Origin: Comamonas sp. BIGb0124
GTDB taxonomy: Bacteria; Pseudomonadota; Gammaproteobacteria; Burkholderiales; Burkholderiaceae_C
DNA length: 64,000 nucleotides
Direction of reading: 5' to 3'
Assembly: GCF_003752175.1 (NCBI RefSeq)
Contig: NZ_RJVF01000014.1
Coordinates: 186,001-250,000 of the forward strand
The translations under genes and the position numbers were made by a program. The notes beneath the pieces are model-generated. The model had not been told where the DNA came from and did no database searches. It saw only the letters and a program-made list of their open reading frames with translations. This document shows, one piece after another, positions 1-11,178 of this stretch (position 1 is the first letter of the stretch; each line of letters opens with the position of its first letter).

Positions 1-750
1 GGCCTCGCCCTGCATCACGATGTTCTTGATGGTCGAGATCGACGACACATCGAGCTGGACCCGCACCTCGAGGGCCAGCCGCCGGGCCGCCGACAGCACC
101 TGCTGGCGCACGCCGTCGCGCTGGCCGGGCAGCACCAGCTCGTGCTGCAGCACCTGCTCGAAGTCGATGGACGCCAGCCGGGACGGCATGTCCGGCTGAC
201 CGGCCGAGCTCGGCTGCAGCCCCGTCGCACCCGGCCGGCTGGCCGTGATGAACAGCAGTTCCTCTTCGAGCAGCGGCACCCGCAGCAGGCCCGGACGCTC
301 GTGCACCTCGTAGGCCAGAGCGACATCGACCTCGTGCTGTTCCAGCGCGCCCAGCAGCACCGGGCTGCGTTCCTCGGCCAGGCTCAGGCGCACGCCGGGC
401 AACTGCAGACGCGCCTGCTCGATGAGTTCGCGGGCCACCAGGTTCATGTAGCCATTGGTCACGCCCAGCACCACGCCTTCGCGTTCGCGGCGGCCGGCGG
501 CGGTGACCTGGCGTTCGGTCTCGTCGACCAGGCGCAGTACCTCGCAGGCCCGTTCGTACAGCAATTGTCCGGTGCGGGTGGGCGAGACGCCGCGCGAGTG
601 GCGGCGCAGCAGCGTCACGCCCAGATGGTCCTCGAGCTGGCGGATCTGCATGCCGAGTGCGGGCTGGGCCACGAAAAGCTGTTCGGCCGCACGTGTCATG
701 TTGCCGGCCTCGACCACCCGGACGAAGTATTTGAGCTGTCGCAGATTGAT
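1..750 (-). CDS. LysR-family transcriptional regulator, 3' end cut by window edge
   Basis: Reading leftward the product begins INLRQLKYFVRVVEAGN and continues with a winged helix-turn-helix (about residues 1-60, including AAEQLFVAQPALG) and a substrate-binding domain. 250 codons are visible of a family usually near 300, so about 50 C-terminal residues lie beyond base 1. The start is odd: between the in-frame stop at 865-867 and the conserved N-terminus there is no ATG, GTG or TTG. The codon where this subfamily's conserved MNLRQLKYF begins is ATC (750-748), preceded 6 bases upstream by a good Shine-Dalgarno AAGGGGG. The gene is divergent from pgsA. The regulated target is not evident. The family assignment is firm; the start is inferred. 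Confidence 0.85.
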   Translation of the reverse strand, partial: MNLRQLKYFVRVVEAGNMTRAAEQLFVAQPALGMQIRQLEDHLGVTLLRRHSRGVSPTRTGQLLYERACEVLRLVDETERQVTAAGRREREGVVLGVTNGYMNLVARELIEQARLQLPGVRLSLAEERSPVLLGALEQHEVDVALAYEVHERPGLLRVPLLEEELLFITASRPGATGLQPSSAGQPDMPSRLASIDFEQVLQHELVLPGQRDGVRQQVLSAARRLALEVRVQLDVSSISTIKNIVMQGEA

Positions 751-925
751 GGCGTACCCCCTTGGAGACCGGTCCCCGGGCCGGCGCCGGGTGTCTACTG
801 TAAAGTGAGGCCCAGTCCGGGCATGCCCCGGTTTACCCCAGATCGCGCGTGTCGCGGGGCTGTCCTACCGCTTTCGGTCGGGCCCCGTTCGCCGTGTCGG
901 CCGTATCCATGCAACAATCGCCGCC

Positions 926-1492
926 ATGTTTTTCACATTGCCGACCCTGCTGACCTGGACACGCATCATTGCGATCCCGCTGATCGTGGGGGTGTTCTAC
1001 CTGCCGCTGCCCGAGTCCACCCGCAACCTCGTGGCCACGGTCATGTTCATCGTCTTCGCGGCAACCGACTGGGCCGACGGCTACCTGGCGCGCAAGCTCA
1101 ACCAGACGTCGGCCTTCGGCGCTTTCCTCGATCCGGTGGCCGACAAGTTCCTGGTCTGCGCTTCGCTGCTGGTCCTGGTGCACCTGCAGCGCGCCGATGT
1201 GTTCGTGGCGCTCATCATCATCGGCCGCGAGATCGCCATCTCCGCGCTGCGCGAATGGATGGCGCAGATCGGCGCCTCGCGCAGTGTCGCGGTGCACATG
1301 CTCGGCAAGGTGAAGACCACCGTGCAGATGCTGGCCATTCCCTTCCTGCTGTATGACGGACGTCTCTTCGGCTTCGTCGACACCGGCGTGTGGGGCGTCT
1401 GGCTGATCTGGCTGGCTGCCGTGCTGACCGTGTGGTCGATGATCTATTACCTGCAGAAGGCCATCCCCGAGATCCGTTCGCGGGTGAAGTAA
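926..1492 (+). CDS. pgsA: CDP-diacylglycerol--glycerol-3-phosphate 3-phosphatidyltransferase
   Basis: Integral membrane enzyme of 188 residues that makes phosphatidylglycerophosphate from CDP-diacylglycerol and sn-glycerol 3-phosphate, the committed step to phosphatidylglycerol and cardiolipin. The CDP-alcohol phosphotransferase signature D-x2-DG-x2-AR-x8-G-x3-D-x3-D is complete (D48, D51, G52, A55, R56, G65, D69, D73). Several hydrophobic helices flank it (about residues 15-30, 35-47, 75-95, 150-172). The length is normal. It stands alone, divergent from the LysR gene and convergent with the signalling operon. The G+C-rich hairpin after the stop (about 1498-1520) has no T-run. Confidence 0.95.
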   Translation: MFFTLPTLLTWTRIIAIPLIVGVFYLPLPESTRNLVATVMFIVFAATDWADGYLARKLNQTSAFGAFLDPVADKFLVCASLLVLVHLQRADVFVALIIIGREIAISALREWMAQIGASRSVAVHMLGKVKTTVQMLAIPFLLYDGRLFGFVDTGVWGVWLIWLAAVLTVWSMIYYLQKAIPEIRSRVK

Positions 1493-1526
1493 GGCACGCG
1501 GCGGCCCCGAAGCCGCCGCGGCAGTC

Positions 1527-2648
1527 CTACTGCCCGCGCGGCAGCCGCACGCGCATGACGGTGTGGTCGTCCGGCGTGGCCTCGGCCGTGACCGAGCCGC
1601 CGTGCGCCTGCGCGATTTCCCAGACGATGTAGAGCCCCAGCCCCAGCCCGTCGCTGTTCGACGGATTCTTGGCACGCCGGAACGGCTCGAACACATGCGG
1701 CAGGATATCGGCGGGAATGGCGCCCTTGTTGCGCACCGTCAGCACGATCTCGGCTGCCTGGCTGCCGTCGGCCTTGATCTCCACCGGAAATCCTTCCTGT
1801 CCGTGCCGCACGGCATTGGTGACCAGGTTGGTGAGCAACTGCCCGATGCGGTCGCTGTCCCAGCGGGCGGCCAGGTCGCCCTGGCAGTCGGCCTGGATCT
1901 GCGCATTGGGGAACACCGTGGACTTGCCCTGCACCGTCAGCGCCACCAGTTCGCCGGCGTCGAGGGCGTGGGGCGAGATCGGGATGCCGCCGCCCAGCCG
2001 GGCCCGCGAGAGGTCGAGGATGTCGTTGATCATGCGGCTCATCAGCTTGCCGCATTCGGCGATCTGCGCCGCCTTGCTCTGCACCGACGGGTCGTCCGCC
2101 TTGCGTTGCAGCAGCGTCGAGAGCATCTGGATCACCGAGAGCGGGCTGCGCAGGTCGTGTCCCAGGATGGCCGAGAAGGTCTCGTTGAGACGCAGGGTCT
2201 CGGTGCGTTCGGCCAGTTCCTCGGCCAGTTGGCGCTTGGTGCGGTAGAGATCGAAGAACACCCGGGCCTTGGTCTGCAGGATCCGGGGCTCGATCGGCTT
2301 GAACAGGAAGTCCACCGCACCGGTTTCATAACCCTTGAACATGCGCGAGGCGTCGTGTGCGCCCGCCGTCACGAAGATCAGCGGAATGTGGCGCGTGCGC
2401 TCGCTGCCGCGCAGCAGCTCGGCCAGCTCGAAGCCATCCATTTCGGGCATCTGCACGTCGAGCAGGGCCAGCGCGAGATCGTGCTGCAGCGCCAGCTCGA
2501 GCGCTTCCTGCCCCGAGTTCGCGCAGAGGATCTCGACGCCTTCGCCCTTGAGCAGCGCCGACAGGGCCAGCAGGTTTTCCGGATGGTCGTCGACCAGCAG
2601 GCACTTGACGGGCGACTGGGGGACGGACGGGAGAGGCTGTGTATCCAT
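1527..2648 (-). CDS. Response-regulator/histidine-kinase (REC-HisKA-HATPase)
   Basis: A 373-residue protein with an N-terminal receiver (about residues 14-130; KCLLVDDHPENLLALS, phospho-acceptor Asp in ALLDVQMPEMDG, Lys in FLFKPIEP). A short coiled segment leads to a histidine kinase: H-box SAILGHDLRSPLSVIQM, N-box LLTNLVTNAVRHG and G-boxes near SDGLGLGLYIVWEIA. There is no membrane segment, so it is cytoplasmic. The start MDTQPLP follows CheB by 14 bases, making it the last gene of the leftward operon hybrid kinase-cheR-cheB-this gene. A receiver placed before a kinase suggests that phosphate from the upstream hybrid kinase gates this kinase. Its output partner is not in the window. Confidence 0.88.
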   Translation of the reverse strand: MDTQPLPSVPQSPVKCLLVDDHPENLLALSALLKGEGVEILCANSGQEALELALQHDLALALLDVQMPEMDGFELAELLRGSERTRHIPLIFVTAGAHDASRMFKGYETGAVDFLFKPIEPRILQTKARVFFDLYRTKRQLAEELAERTETLRLNETFSAILGHDLRSPLSVIQMLSTLLQRKADDPSVQSKAAQIAECGKLMSRMINDILDLSRARLGGGIPISPHALDAGELVALTVQGKSTVFPNAQIQADCQGDLAARWDSDRIGQLLTNLVTNAVRHGQEGFPVEIKADGSQAAEIVLTVRNKGAIPADILPHVFEPFRRAKNPSNSDGLGLGLYIVWEIAQAHGGSVTAEATPDDHTVMRVRLPRGQ

Positions 2649-2662
2649 GGTCGTGACTTTGT

Positions 2663-3280
2663 TCAGGATAACGAATGCAGGAAATCCGCCAACTGCGGAG
2701 GACTCAGGACGAGGGCTTGCGGGCAGTGTTCGATCGCGGCCAACGGCATGGTGTCGACCGCGGCCGTCTGCGGCGACTGCACCACGGCACCGCCGCCTTG
2801 CAGCGCGATGCAGGCCAGACCCGCAGCGCCGTCGGGGCTGCCGCCCGACAGCACGATGCCCAGCGCACGGGGGCCGTAGGCATCGGCGGCGGCTTCGAAC
2901 AGCACGTCGATCGAAGGACGCGAGAAGTACACCGGTTCGTCGACCGACAGTGCGAGGACTGGCCCCGTGTCGACCAGCAGGTGGTAATCGGGGGGCGCGA
3001 CATAGACGTGGCCCGGCTTCGGCGTCACCTTGTCCCGGGCCTCGCTCACGGGCAATGCACAGCGCGGCGCAAAGATGGCGGGCAGAAGGCTTTCGTGTTC
3101 GCGGGGCAGGTGAACCACGATGAAGACCGCCGCCTGCAGGCTGGCTTGCAGCGCAGGCAGCAGCCGCAGCAAGACCTCCACGCCGCCGGCCGAGGCGCCG
3201 ATGACGATGGCATCGAACCGCCTGCGGGCCAGCCGCGCCAACTGCTGGGACGGTTGGTCGAGGGGCGGCAGCGCGCTCAT
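2663..3280 (-). CDS. cheB: CheB-type protein-glutamate methylesterase, catalytic domain only
   Basis: 205 residues, all CheB methylesterase domain. The receiver domain that normally regulates CheB is absent. Visible active-site elements are the nucleophile Ser in IVIGASAGGVE (about residue 28), the His region IVVHLPREHESLLP, and Asp in the divergent loop LSGGSPDGAAGLACI, where canonical CheB has TGMGxDGAxG. The known family reaction is hydrolysis of glutamyl methyl esters on chemoreceptors. No chemoreceptor, CheA or CheW is nearby, so the real substrate is unknown. Its ATG overlaps the cheR stop (ATGA), implying coupled translation. Confidence 0.85.
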   Translation of the reverse strand: MSALPPLDQPSQQLARLARRRFDAIVIGASAGGVEVLLRLLPALQASLQAAVFIVVHLPREHESLLPAIFAPRCALPVSEARDKVTPKPGHVYVAPPDYHLLVDTGPVLALSVDEPVYFSRPSIDVLFEAAADAYGPRALGIVLSGGSPDGAAGLACIALQGGGAVVQSPQTAAVDTMPLAAIEHCPQALVLSPPQLADFLHSLS

Positions 3281-4101
3281 GCCGACGCTTTCTGATAGAT
3301 GCGTTCCTGCGGCGCGATCTCGGTGAAGGTGTGGGCGTGGCGTGAAAAGCCCAGCGACTCCTTGGAGCCCAGACCGAGGAATCCGCCGATGCAGAGCGAC
3401 TCGTGGAACAGGCCGAGGGCACGGTCCTGCAGCCCCCGGTTGAAATAGATCAGCACGTTGCGGCACGAGACGAATTGCATTTCGGCAAACACGCTGTCGG
3501 TGGCCAGGCTGTGGTCGGAAAAAACCAGGTGCCGCTTGAGCCGCTCGTCGAACTTGGCGTGGTCGTAGGCTGCGGTGTAGTAGTCCGACAGCGAGCTGCG
3601 TCCGCCGGCCATGCGATGGTTGCGGGTGTATTCGGCCATGCGCGAGAGCGGATAGACACCGGCCTGCGCGGTTTCCAGCGCCAGCGTGTTGATGTCGGTG
3701 GCGTAGATGATGGAGCGCTCGAGCAGGCCCTCCTCGGCCAGCAGGATGGCCAGCGACCAGGCTTCTTCCCCGCTGCTGCAGCCGGCCACCCACAGCTTGA
3801 GCGAAGGGTAGGTGTGCAGCAGCGGCATCACATGCCGGCGCAGGCCGATGTAGTACTCGGGGTCGCGGAACATCTCGGTGACCTGCACGGTGAGGTAGTT
3901 CAGCAACTCGTTGATGATGCCGTCGTCGTGCAGCACGCGGTCCTGCAGTTGGGTGAGCGTGAGGCACTCGAAGCGTGTCATGGCCGCGCGCAGGCGGCGC
4001 TTCAGCGAGGCGCCCACGTACGCCCGGAAGTCGTAGTGGTACCTGAGGTACACGGCCTCGAGAAACAGGTGCAGTTCGATGTCGGAGATGCGGTGTGGCA
4101 T
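3277..4101 (-). CDS. cheR: CheR-type protein-glutamate O-methyltransferase
   Basis: 274 residues from the start MPHRISD. An N-terminal all-alpha CheR domain (about residues 1-75) is followed by a SAM-dependent methyltransferase domain with motif I LKLWVAGCSSGEEAWSLA, the acidic YATDINTLALETA and MQFVSCRNVLIYF, a CheR hallmark. It lacks the C-terminal TPR repeats of some CheR proteins. It lies 23 bases behind the hybrid kinase stop and overlaps cheB by 4 bases. As with CheB, no methyl-accepting receptor is encoded here. CheR/CheB pairs next to hybrid kinases occur in Burkholderiales, but their targets are poorly known. Confidence 0.88.
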   Translation of the reverse strand: MPHRISDIELHLFLEAVYLRYHYDFRAYVGASLKRRLRAAMTRFECLTLTQLQDRVLHDDGIINELLNYLTVQVTEMFRDPEYYIGLRRHVMPLLHTYPSLKLWVAGCSSGEEAWSLAILLAEEGLLERSIIYATDINTLALETAQAGVYPLSRMAEYTRNHRMAGGRSSLSDYYTAAYDHAKFDERLKRHLVFSDHSLATDSVFAEMQFVSCRNVLIYFNRGLQDRALGLFHESLCIGGFLGLGSKESLGFSRHAHTFTEIAPQERIYQKASA

Positions 4102-4124
4102 GGGCGCAGTCGGGGTGTACCTCG

Positions 4125-7655
<3,531 letters not shown>

Positions 7656-7892
7656 GAAAATCCAATGATTCGAGTCGTGGCCTGTGCGCAGGCATCGTGC
7701 GCACGGCTGCTGCGGCCCTGGAAAGCGCGGTCACGTCGGCCTGCGGGGCTGAATACGGCGGAGTCACTGTACCAGTAATCACCCGTATCGGAAGAGGTGA
7801 ATGCGCGGGGAAATCGGCTCATGCGCACAGGCTGGCACGGGTTTCGCTGCTGTCCTACAAGTCGCTTTGCCGGGGCTGGCTATGATTCGCTT
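7656..7892. other. Upstream region of the hybrid-kinase operon, no gene seen
   Basis: Gene-free start of a 445-base gap between the kinase start and the LysR stop. It must hold the leftward operon promoter, but no convincing -35/-10 pair was found. A TATGAT hexamer reading rightward (7881-7886) sits at its right end and could be the -10 of the candidate RNA described next; its -35 is poor. Confidence 0.4.
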
Positions 7893-8075
7893 CGTCGGCT
7901 TGAACGACACCGGTTTGGGTCCATGCAGTGAAGGGCCCAGGCGACCGGACTTCAACTGCCGTGACGTGGGCCGCGTAAGTGCCCACGACCAATTCAAGGC
8001 CTCGGCTGCGCTGCTGCCGATGCCTCCACCGCCCTGGAACGGCCCGCCGCACGCCTGTCGTGCCGCGGGTTTTTT
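7893..8075 (+). ncRNA. Candidate small structured RNA ending at an orphan terminator
   Basis: No protein gene on the plus strand precedes the strong rightward terminator at 8043-8075, yet the preceding sequence contains two further clean hairpins: GGGTCC/GGGCCC (7917-7922 with 7933-7938, ten-base loop) and GTGGGC/GCCCAC (7966-7971 with 7981-7986, nine-base loop). A TATGAT at 7881-7886 would give a transcript of roughly 180 bases. The start is a guess, no known RNA family was recognised, and a stable RNA is inferred only from structure plus terminator. Confidence 0.3.
8043..8075 (+). terminator. Intrinsic terminator with no assigned gene
   Basis: Stem CCCGC-C-GCACG / CGTGC-C-GCGGG with a five-base loop CCTGT and one C-C mismatch, followed directly by six T. 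It reads rightward only; the left flank has no A-run, so it does not serve the leftward LysR gene that ends at 8101. Confidence 0.7.
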
Positions 8076-8100
8076 GATGCCCCGATGCCGCCTGACGGGC

Positions 8101-9051
8101 TCAGACGCCCAGTCCGTCGCGCCATGGCTGCGACTCGAAGCGATCGCGCAGGAACTCGGCCAGCAGGGTGCTGCGGCGCGGCGCCTGGACCCGGAAGGGC
8201 GCGAGCCAGTGAATGTCGGCGTCGAGCATGGCCAGGTCCGGCAGCACGGGGTGCAGGGTGCCGTCGCGCAGGTGATGGGCGACGTCCCACAGGCTGCGCA
8301 GCATGATGCCGTGACCGGCCAGGCACCAGTCCCGCACCAGTTCCCCCGAATTGCTCGAGAGGGCGCCCTTGACCCGCGCCGTGCTGGGCGCACTGCCTGG
8401 CAGCGGCCGGCCCTCGCGGTCGACGGACTGCAGCGTCCAGGTGTCGAACTGCTGGTTTTCGCGCACCACCAGGCACTCGTGGCCCGCCAGGTCGTCGAGC
8501 GATGCCGGGGTGCCGCGCGCAGCCAGATACGCCGGCGCAGCGACCAGCACACGCCGGTTGGGCGCCAGCCGGCGGGCCGACCACTCGTGGCTGCGGTCGG
8601 CGCGCGGCGACCACAGCCAGATCGCCGCGTCGTAGCCTTCGCTGGCGAGGTCGGGCAGCTTTTCGGTCAACTGCAACTGGATGGCGACCCCCGGATGGCG
8701 CTGCTGGAAATCGGCCAGTGCCGGCCCCAGCCACAGCCGGCCGAATCCGAAGGTGGCGGCCAGCCGGAGGGTGCCGACCGCTGTGGTGTGCTGGTCGTGC
8801 ACCGCCTGCTCCAGCGCCTCGAACCCGCTCAGCAGGTGTGTCGCGCCTTCGACCAGGCGTTCGCCCTCGGGTGTGGCGGCCAGCCGCCGCGTGGTGCGCA
8901 GAAAGAGGCGCACACCCAGCTCGGTTTCCAGCCGGGCCAGGCGCTTGCTCGCCACCGACGCCGTGACGCCCAGTTCGGCGGCCGCGGCGGCCAGGCTGCC
9001 GCGGGACTTGAGGCTGCTGACCAGCAGCAGATCGGATCGGTCCATGCCCAT
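8101..9051 (-). CDS. LysR-family regulator, divergent from dehalogenase/tartrate dehydrogenase genes
   Basis: 316 residues from the start MGMDRSDLLL, chosen because AAGGA lies six bases upstream; an ATG six codons further upstream (9069) has no comparable site. Winged HTH at about residues 2-60 (SLAAAAAELGVTASVASKRLARLE), then a LysR substrate-binding domain. The style matches the DmlR-like group that controls D-malate/tartrate genes, in line with the divergent ttuC-type gene. The 89-base spacer holds a dyad TCAT-N7-ATGA (9066-9080) inside a wider ATTCAT/ATGAAT inverted repeat, a plausible binding site overlapping its own 5' region. The inducer is inferred to be a hydroxy-acid. Confidence 0.88.
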   Translation of the reverse strand: MGMDRSDLLLVSSLKSRGSLAAAAAELGVTASVASKRLARLETELGVRLFLRTTRRLAATPEGERLVEGATHLLSGFEALEQAVHDQHTTAVGTLRLAATFGFGRLWLGPALADFQQRHPGVAIQLQLTEKLPDLASEGYDAAIWLWSPRADRSHEWSARRLAPNRRVLVAAPAYLAARGTPASLDDLAGHECLVVRENQQFDTWTLQSVDREGRPLPGSAPSTARVKGALSSNSGELVRDWCLAGHGIMLRSLWDVAHHLRDGTLHPVLPDLAMLDADIHWLAPFRVQAPRRSTLLAEFLRDRFESQPWRDGLGV

Positions 9052-9065
9052 GTGTAGTCCTTGAT

Positions 9066-9080
9066 TCATGCAAATTATGA
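9066..9080. promoter_or_regulatory. Possible LysR-type operator
   Basis: TCAT-N7-ATGA dyad in the divergent spacer between the LysR gene and the dehalogenase gene, with a wider ATTCAT (9064-9069) and ATGAAT (9085-9090) repeat. Position and symmetry fit autoregulation plus control of the divergent genes; no footprint evidence. Confidence 0.4.
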
Positions 9081-9140
9081 CCGAATGAATGTCATGATTG
9101 ATGCTTGATCGGATGGCAACTGCCTGCGCACAATGCAGCC

Positions 9141-10022
9141 ATGTTCACTGACTTCCAGCCCTTCGAAATCGAGCGCGACGGTGTGCGCCTGGCCGGCCGG
9201 CGTGGCGGCGAAGGCCCGCCGCTGCTGCTCCTGCACGGCCATCCCCAGAGCCATGTCATGTGGCACCGCGTCGCCCCCGATCTGGCGCGCCGGCATACGG
9301 TGGTGATGATGGACCTGCGGGGCTACGGCGACTCGTCGCGCCCGCTGCCGGACGCCGCGCACGCCGCCCATGCCAAACGCGAGATGGCGCTCGACGCCCT
9401 GGCCGTGATGGCCCATTGGGGGCATGCGCGGTTCCAGGTGCTGGCACACGACCGCGGGGCGCGGGTGGCACACCGGCTGGCGGCCGACCATCCCGATGCC
9501 GTCGAACGCCTGATGCTGCTCGACGTCGCCCCCACGCTGGGCATGTACGAGGGCACCACCGAGGCTTTCGCCCGGGCCTACTGGCACTGGTTTTTCCTGA
9601 TCCAGCCGGCGCCGCTGCCCGAGCGCCTGATCGAATCCGATCCCCAGGGCTACCTGCGCGGGGTGATGGGCAAGAGGCATGCGGGCATGAGCGCCTTTGC
9701 GCCCGAAGCGCTGGCCGAGTACCTCCGCTGCCTCTCGATTCCCGGCAGTGCGGCCTCCCTCTGCGAGGACTACCGGGCCTCGGCCGGCATCGACCTCGCG
9801 CACGACCGGGCGGATGTCGCCGCCGGCCTCAAGCTGGCGCAGCCGTTGCGGGTGCTGTGGGGCGAACACGGTGCCGTGGGCCGCTGCTTCGACGTGCTGG
9901 CGCTTTGGCGCGAGCGGGCCGAGTCCGTCGCCGGCCAGAGCCTGCCGTGCGGCCACTACATCGCCGAAGAGGCCCCCGAACGGCTGCTGGCCCAGTGCCA
10001 GGATTTTTTCCGCTGCGCCTGA
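9141..10022 (+). CDS. Alpha/beta-hydrolase, haloacetate (fluoroacetate) dehalogenase family
   Basis: 293 residues. The fold markers are HGHPQSHVMWH (oxyanion loop, about 33-43) and a nucleophile elbow AHDRGARVAH in which the nucleophile is Asp104 rather than Ser. R105 and R108 are the carboxylate-clamping arginines of fluoroacetate dehalogenases. D128 (LLDVAP) and the His in CGHYIAEEAPE complete the triad. The halide pocket of the family, His-Trp in AYWHW (H149, W150) and Tyr in CEDYRA (Y212), is intact, so C-F or C-Cl cleavage of haloacetates to glycolate is likely rather than generic esterase activity. It is divergent from the LysR gene and 45 bases before ttuC. A related epoxide hydrolase role is the main alternative. 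Confidence 0.8.
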   Translation: MFTDFQPFEIERDGVRLAGRRGGEGPPLLLLHGHPQSHVMWHRVAPDLARRHTVVMMDLRGYGDSSRPLPDAAHAAHAKREMALDALAVMAHWGHARFQVLAHDRGARVAHRLAADHPDAVERLMLLDVAPTLGMYEGTTEAFARAYWHWFFLIQPAPLPERLIESDPQGYLRGVMGKRHAGMSAFAPEALAEYLRCLSIPGSAASLCEDYRASAGIDLAHDRADVAAGLKLAQPLRVLWGEHGAVGRCFDVLALWRERAESVAGQSLPCGHYIAEEAPERLLAQCQDFFRCA

Positions 10023-10067
10023 GCAGGGCTCGGCGCCCGTGTTTCCTATGATTCTGGAGAGTATCTG

Positions 10068-11159
10068 ATGACGAAGAAAACCCACCGCATCGCGGTCATC
10101 GCCGGCGACGGCATCGGTCAGGAAGTCATGCCCGAAGGGCTGCGGGTGATGGAAGCCGCGGCCACCCGGTACGGCATCGACCTGCAGTTCGACCATTTCG
10201 ATTTTTCGAGCTGGGCGTACTACGAGCGGCACGGCCAGATGCTGCCGGACAACTGGAAAGAGCAGATCGGCGGCCATGACGCCATCTACTTCGGCGCCGT
10301 GGGCTGGCCCGACAAGATCCCCGACCACGTCTCGCTCTGGGGGTCGCTGCTGATGTTCCGCCGCGAGTTCGACCAGTACGTCAACCTGCGGCCGGCCCGT
10401 CTCATGCCCGGCATCACCGCACCCGTGGTGCGCCGCGACGGCTCGCCGCGCGAACCCGGCGAGATCGACATGTACATCGTGCGCGAGAACACCGAGGGCG
10501 AGTACTCCAGCATCGGCGGGCGCATGTACGCCGGCACCCCGCGCGAAATCGTGATGCAGGAAACCGTGATGTCGCGCCACGGCGTCGACCGCGTGCTCAA
10601 GTTCGCGTTCGAGCTGGCGCAATCGCGTCCCAAGAAACACCTGACCAGCGCCACCAAGTCCAACGGCATCGCCATCACCATGCCCTACTGGGACGAGCGC
10701 GTGGCCGAGATGGCCCAGGCCTATCCGGACATCCGGCTCGACAAGTTCCACATCGACATCCTCACGGCCCACTTCGTGCAGCGGCCGGATTTCTTCGACG
10801 TGGTGGTCGCCAGCAACCTCTTCGGTGACATCCTGTCGGATCTGGGCCCGGCCTGCACCGGCACCATCGGCATTGCGCCCAGCGCCAACCTGAACCCGGA
10901 CCGCACCACGCCTTCGTTGTTCGAGCCGGTGCATGGCTCGGCACCCGACATCGCGGGCCGGGGCATCGCCAATCCCATCGGGCAGATCTGGTGCGGCGCG
11001 ATGATGCTGGAGTTCCTGGGCTACAAGGAAGCGCACGACGGCGTGCTGCGCGCCATCGAGGCGGCGCTGGAGCCGGGCAGCGATGCGCCGCGCACGCCCG
11101 ACATCGGCGGCACGGCCAGCACGTCCGACCTGGGCCGCGCGATCGCGCAGAGCCTCTGA
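10068..11159 (+). CDS. ttuC: Tartrate dehydrogenase/decarboxylase, D-malate dehydrogenase family
   Basis: 363 residues of the isocitrate/isopropylmalate dehydrogenase superfamily, closest in motif style to TtuC/DmlA: IAVIAGDGIGQEV at the N-terminus, GAVGWPDKIPDHVSLWG, the substrate arginines in NLRPARLMPGI, YIVRENTEGEYSS, and the metal-binding VVASNLFGDILSDLG. The expected reaction is NAD-dependent oxidation (with decarboxylation) of D-malate or tartrate using Mn2+ and K+. TGGAGA lies 9 bases before the ATG. It probably forms a unit with the dehalogenase under the divergent LysR regulator. It ends 19 bases from the convergent gluconokinase stop. Confidence 0.9.
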   Translation: MTKKTHRIAVIAGDGIGQEVMPEGLRVMEAAATRYGIDLQFDHFDFSSWAYYERHGQMLPDNWKEQIGGHDAIYFGAVGWPDKIPDHVSLWGSLLMFRREFDQYVNLRPARLMPGITAPVVRRDGSPREPGEIDMYIVRENTEGEYSSIGGRMYAGTPREIVMQETVMSRHGVDRVLKFAFELAQSRPKKHLTSATKSNGIAITMPYWDERVAEMAQAYPDIRLDKFHIDILTAHFVQRPDFFDVVVASNLFGDILSDLGPACTGTIGIAPSANLNPDRTTPSLFEPVHGSAPDIAGRGIANPIGQIWCGAMMLEFLGYKEAHDGVLRAIEAALEPGSDAPRTPDIGGTASTSDLGRAIAQSL

Positions 11160-11178
11160 CCGGTCGCCCGGGCCGGAG

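Noticed and set aside
1498-1520. Hairpin between pgsA and the convergent kinase gene
   Set aside because: G+C stem without a T-run on either strand; not convincing as an intrinsic terminator.
7801-9057. Plus-strand open frame through the gap and the LysR gene
   Set aside because: No RBS or family resemblance, and it continues antisense to LysR; the gap is better explained by a structured RNA candidate.
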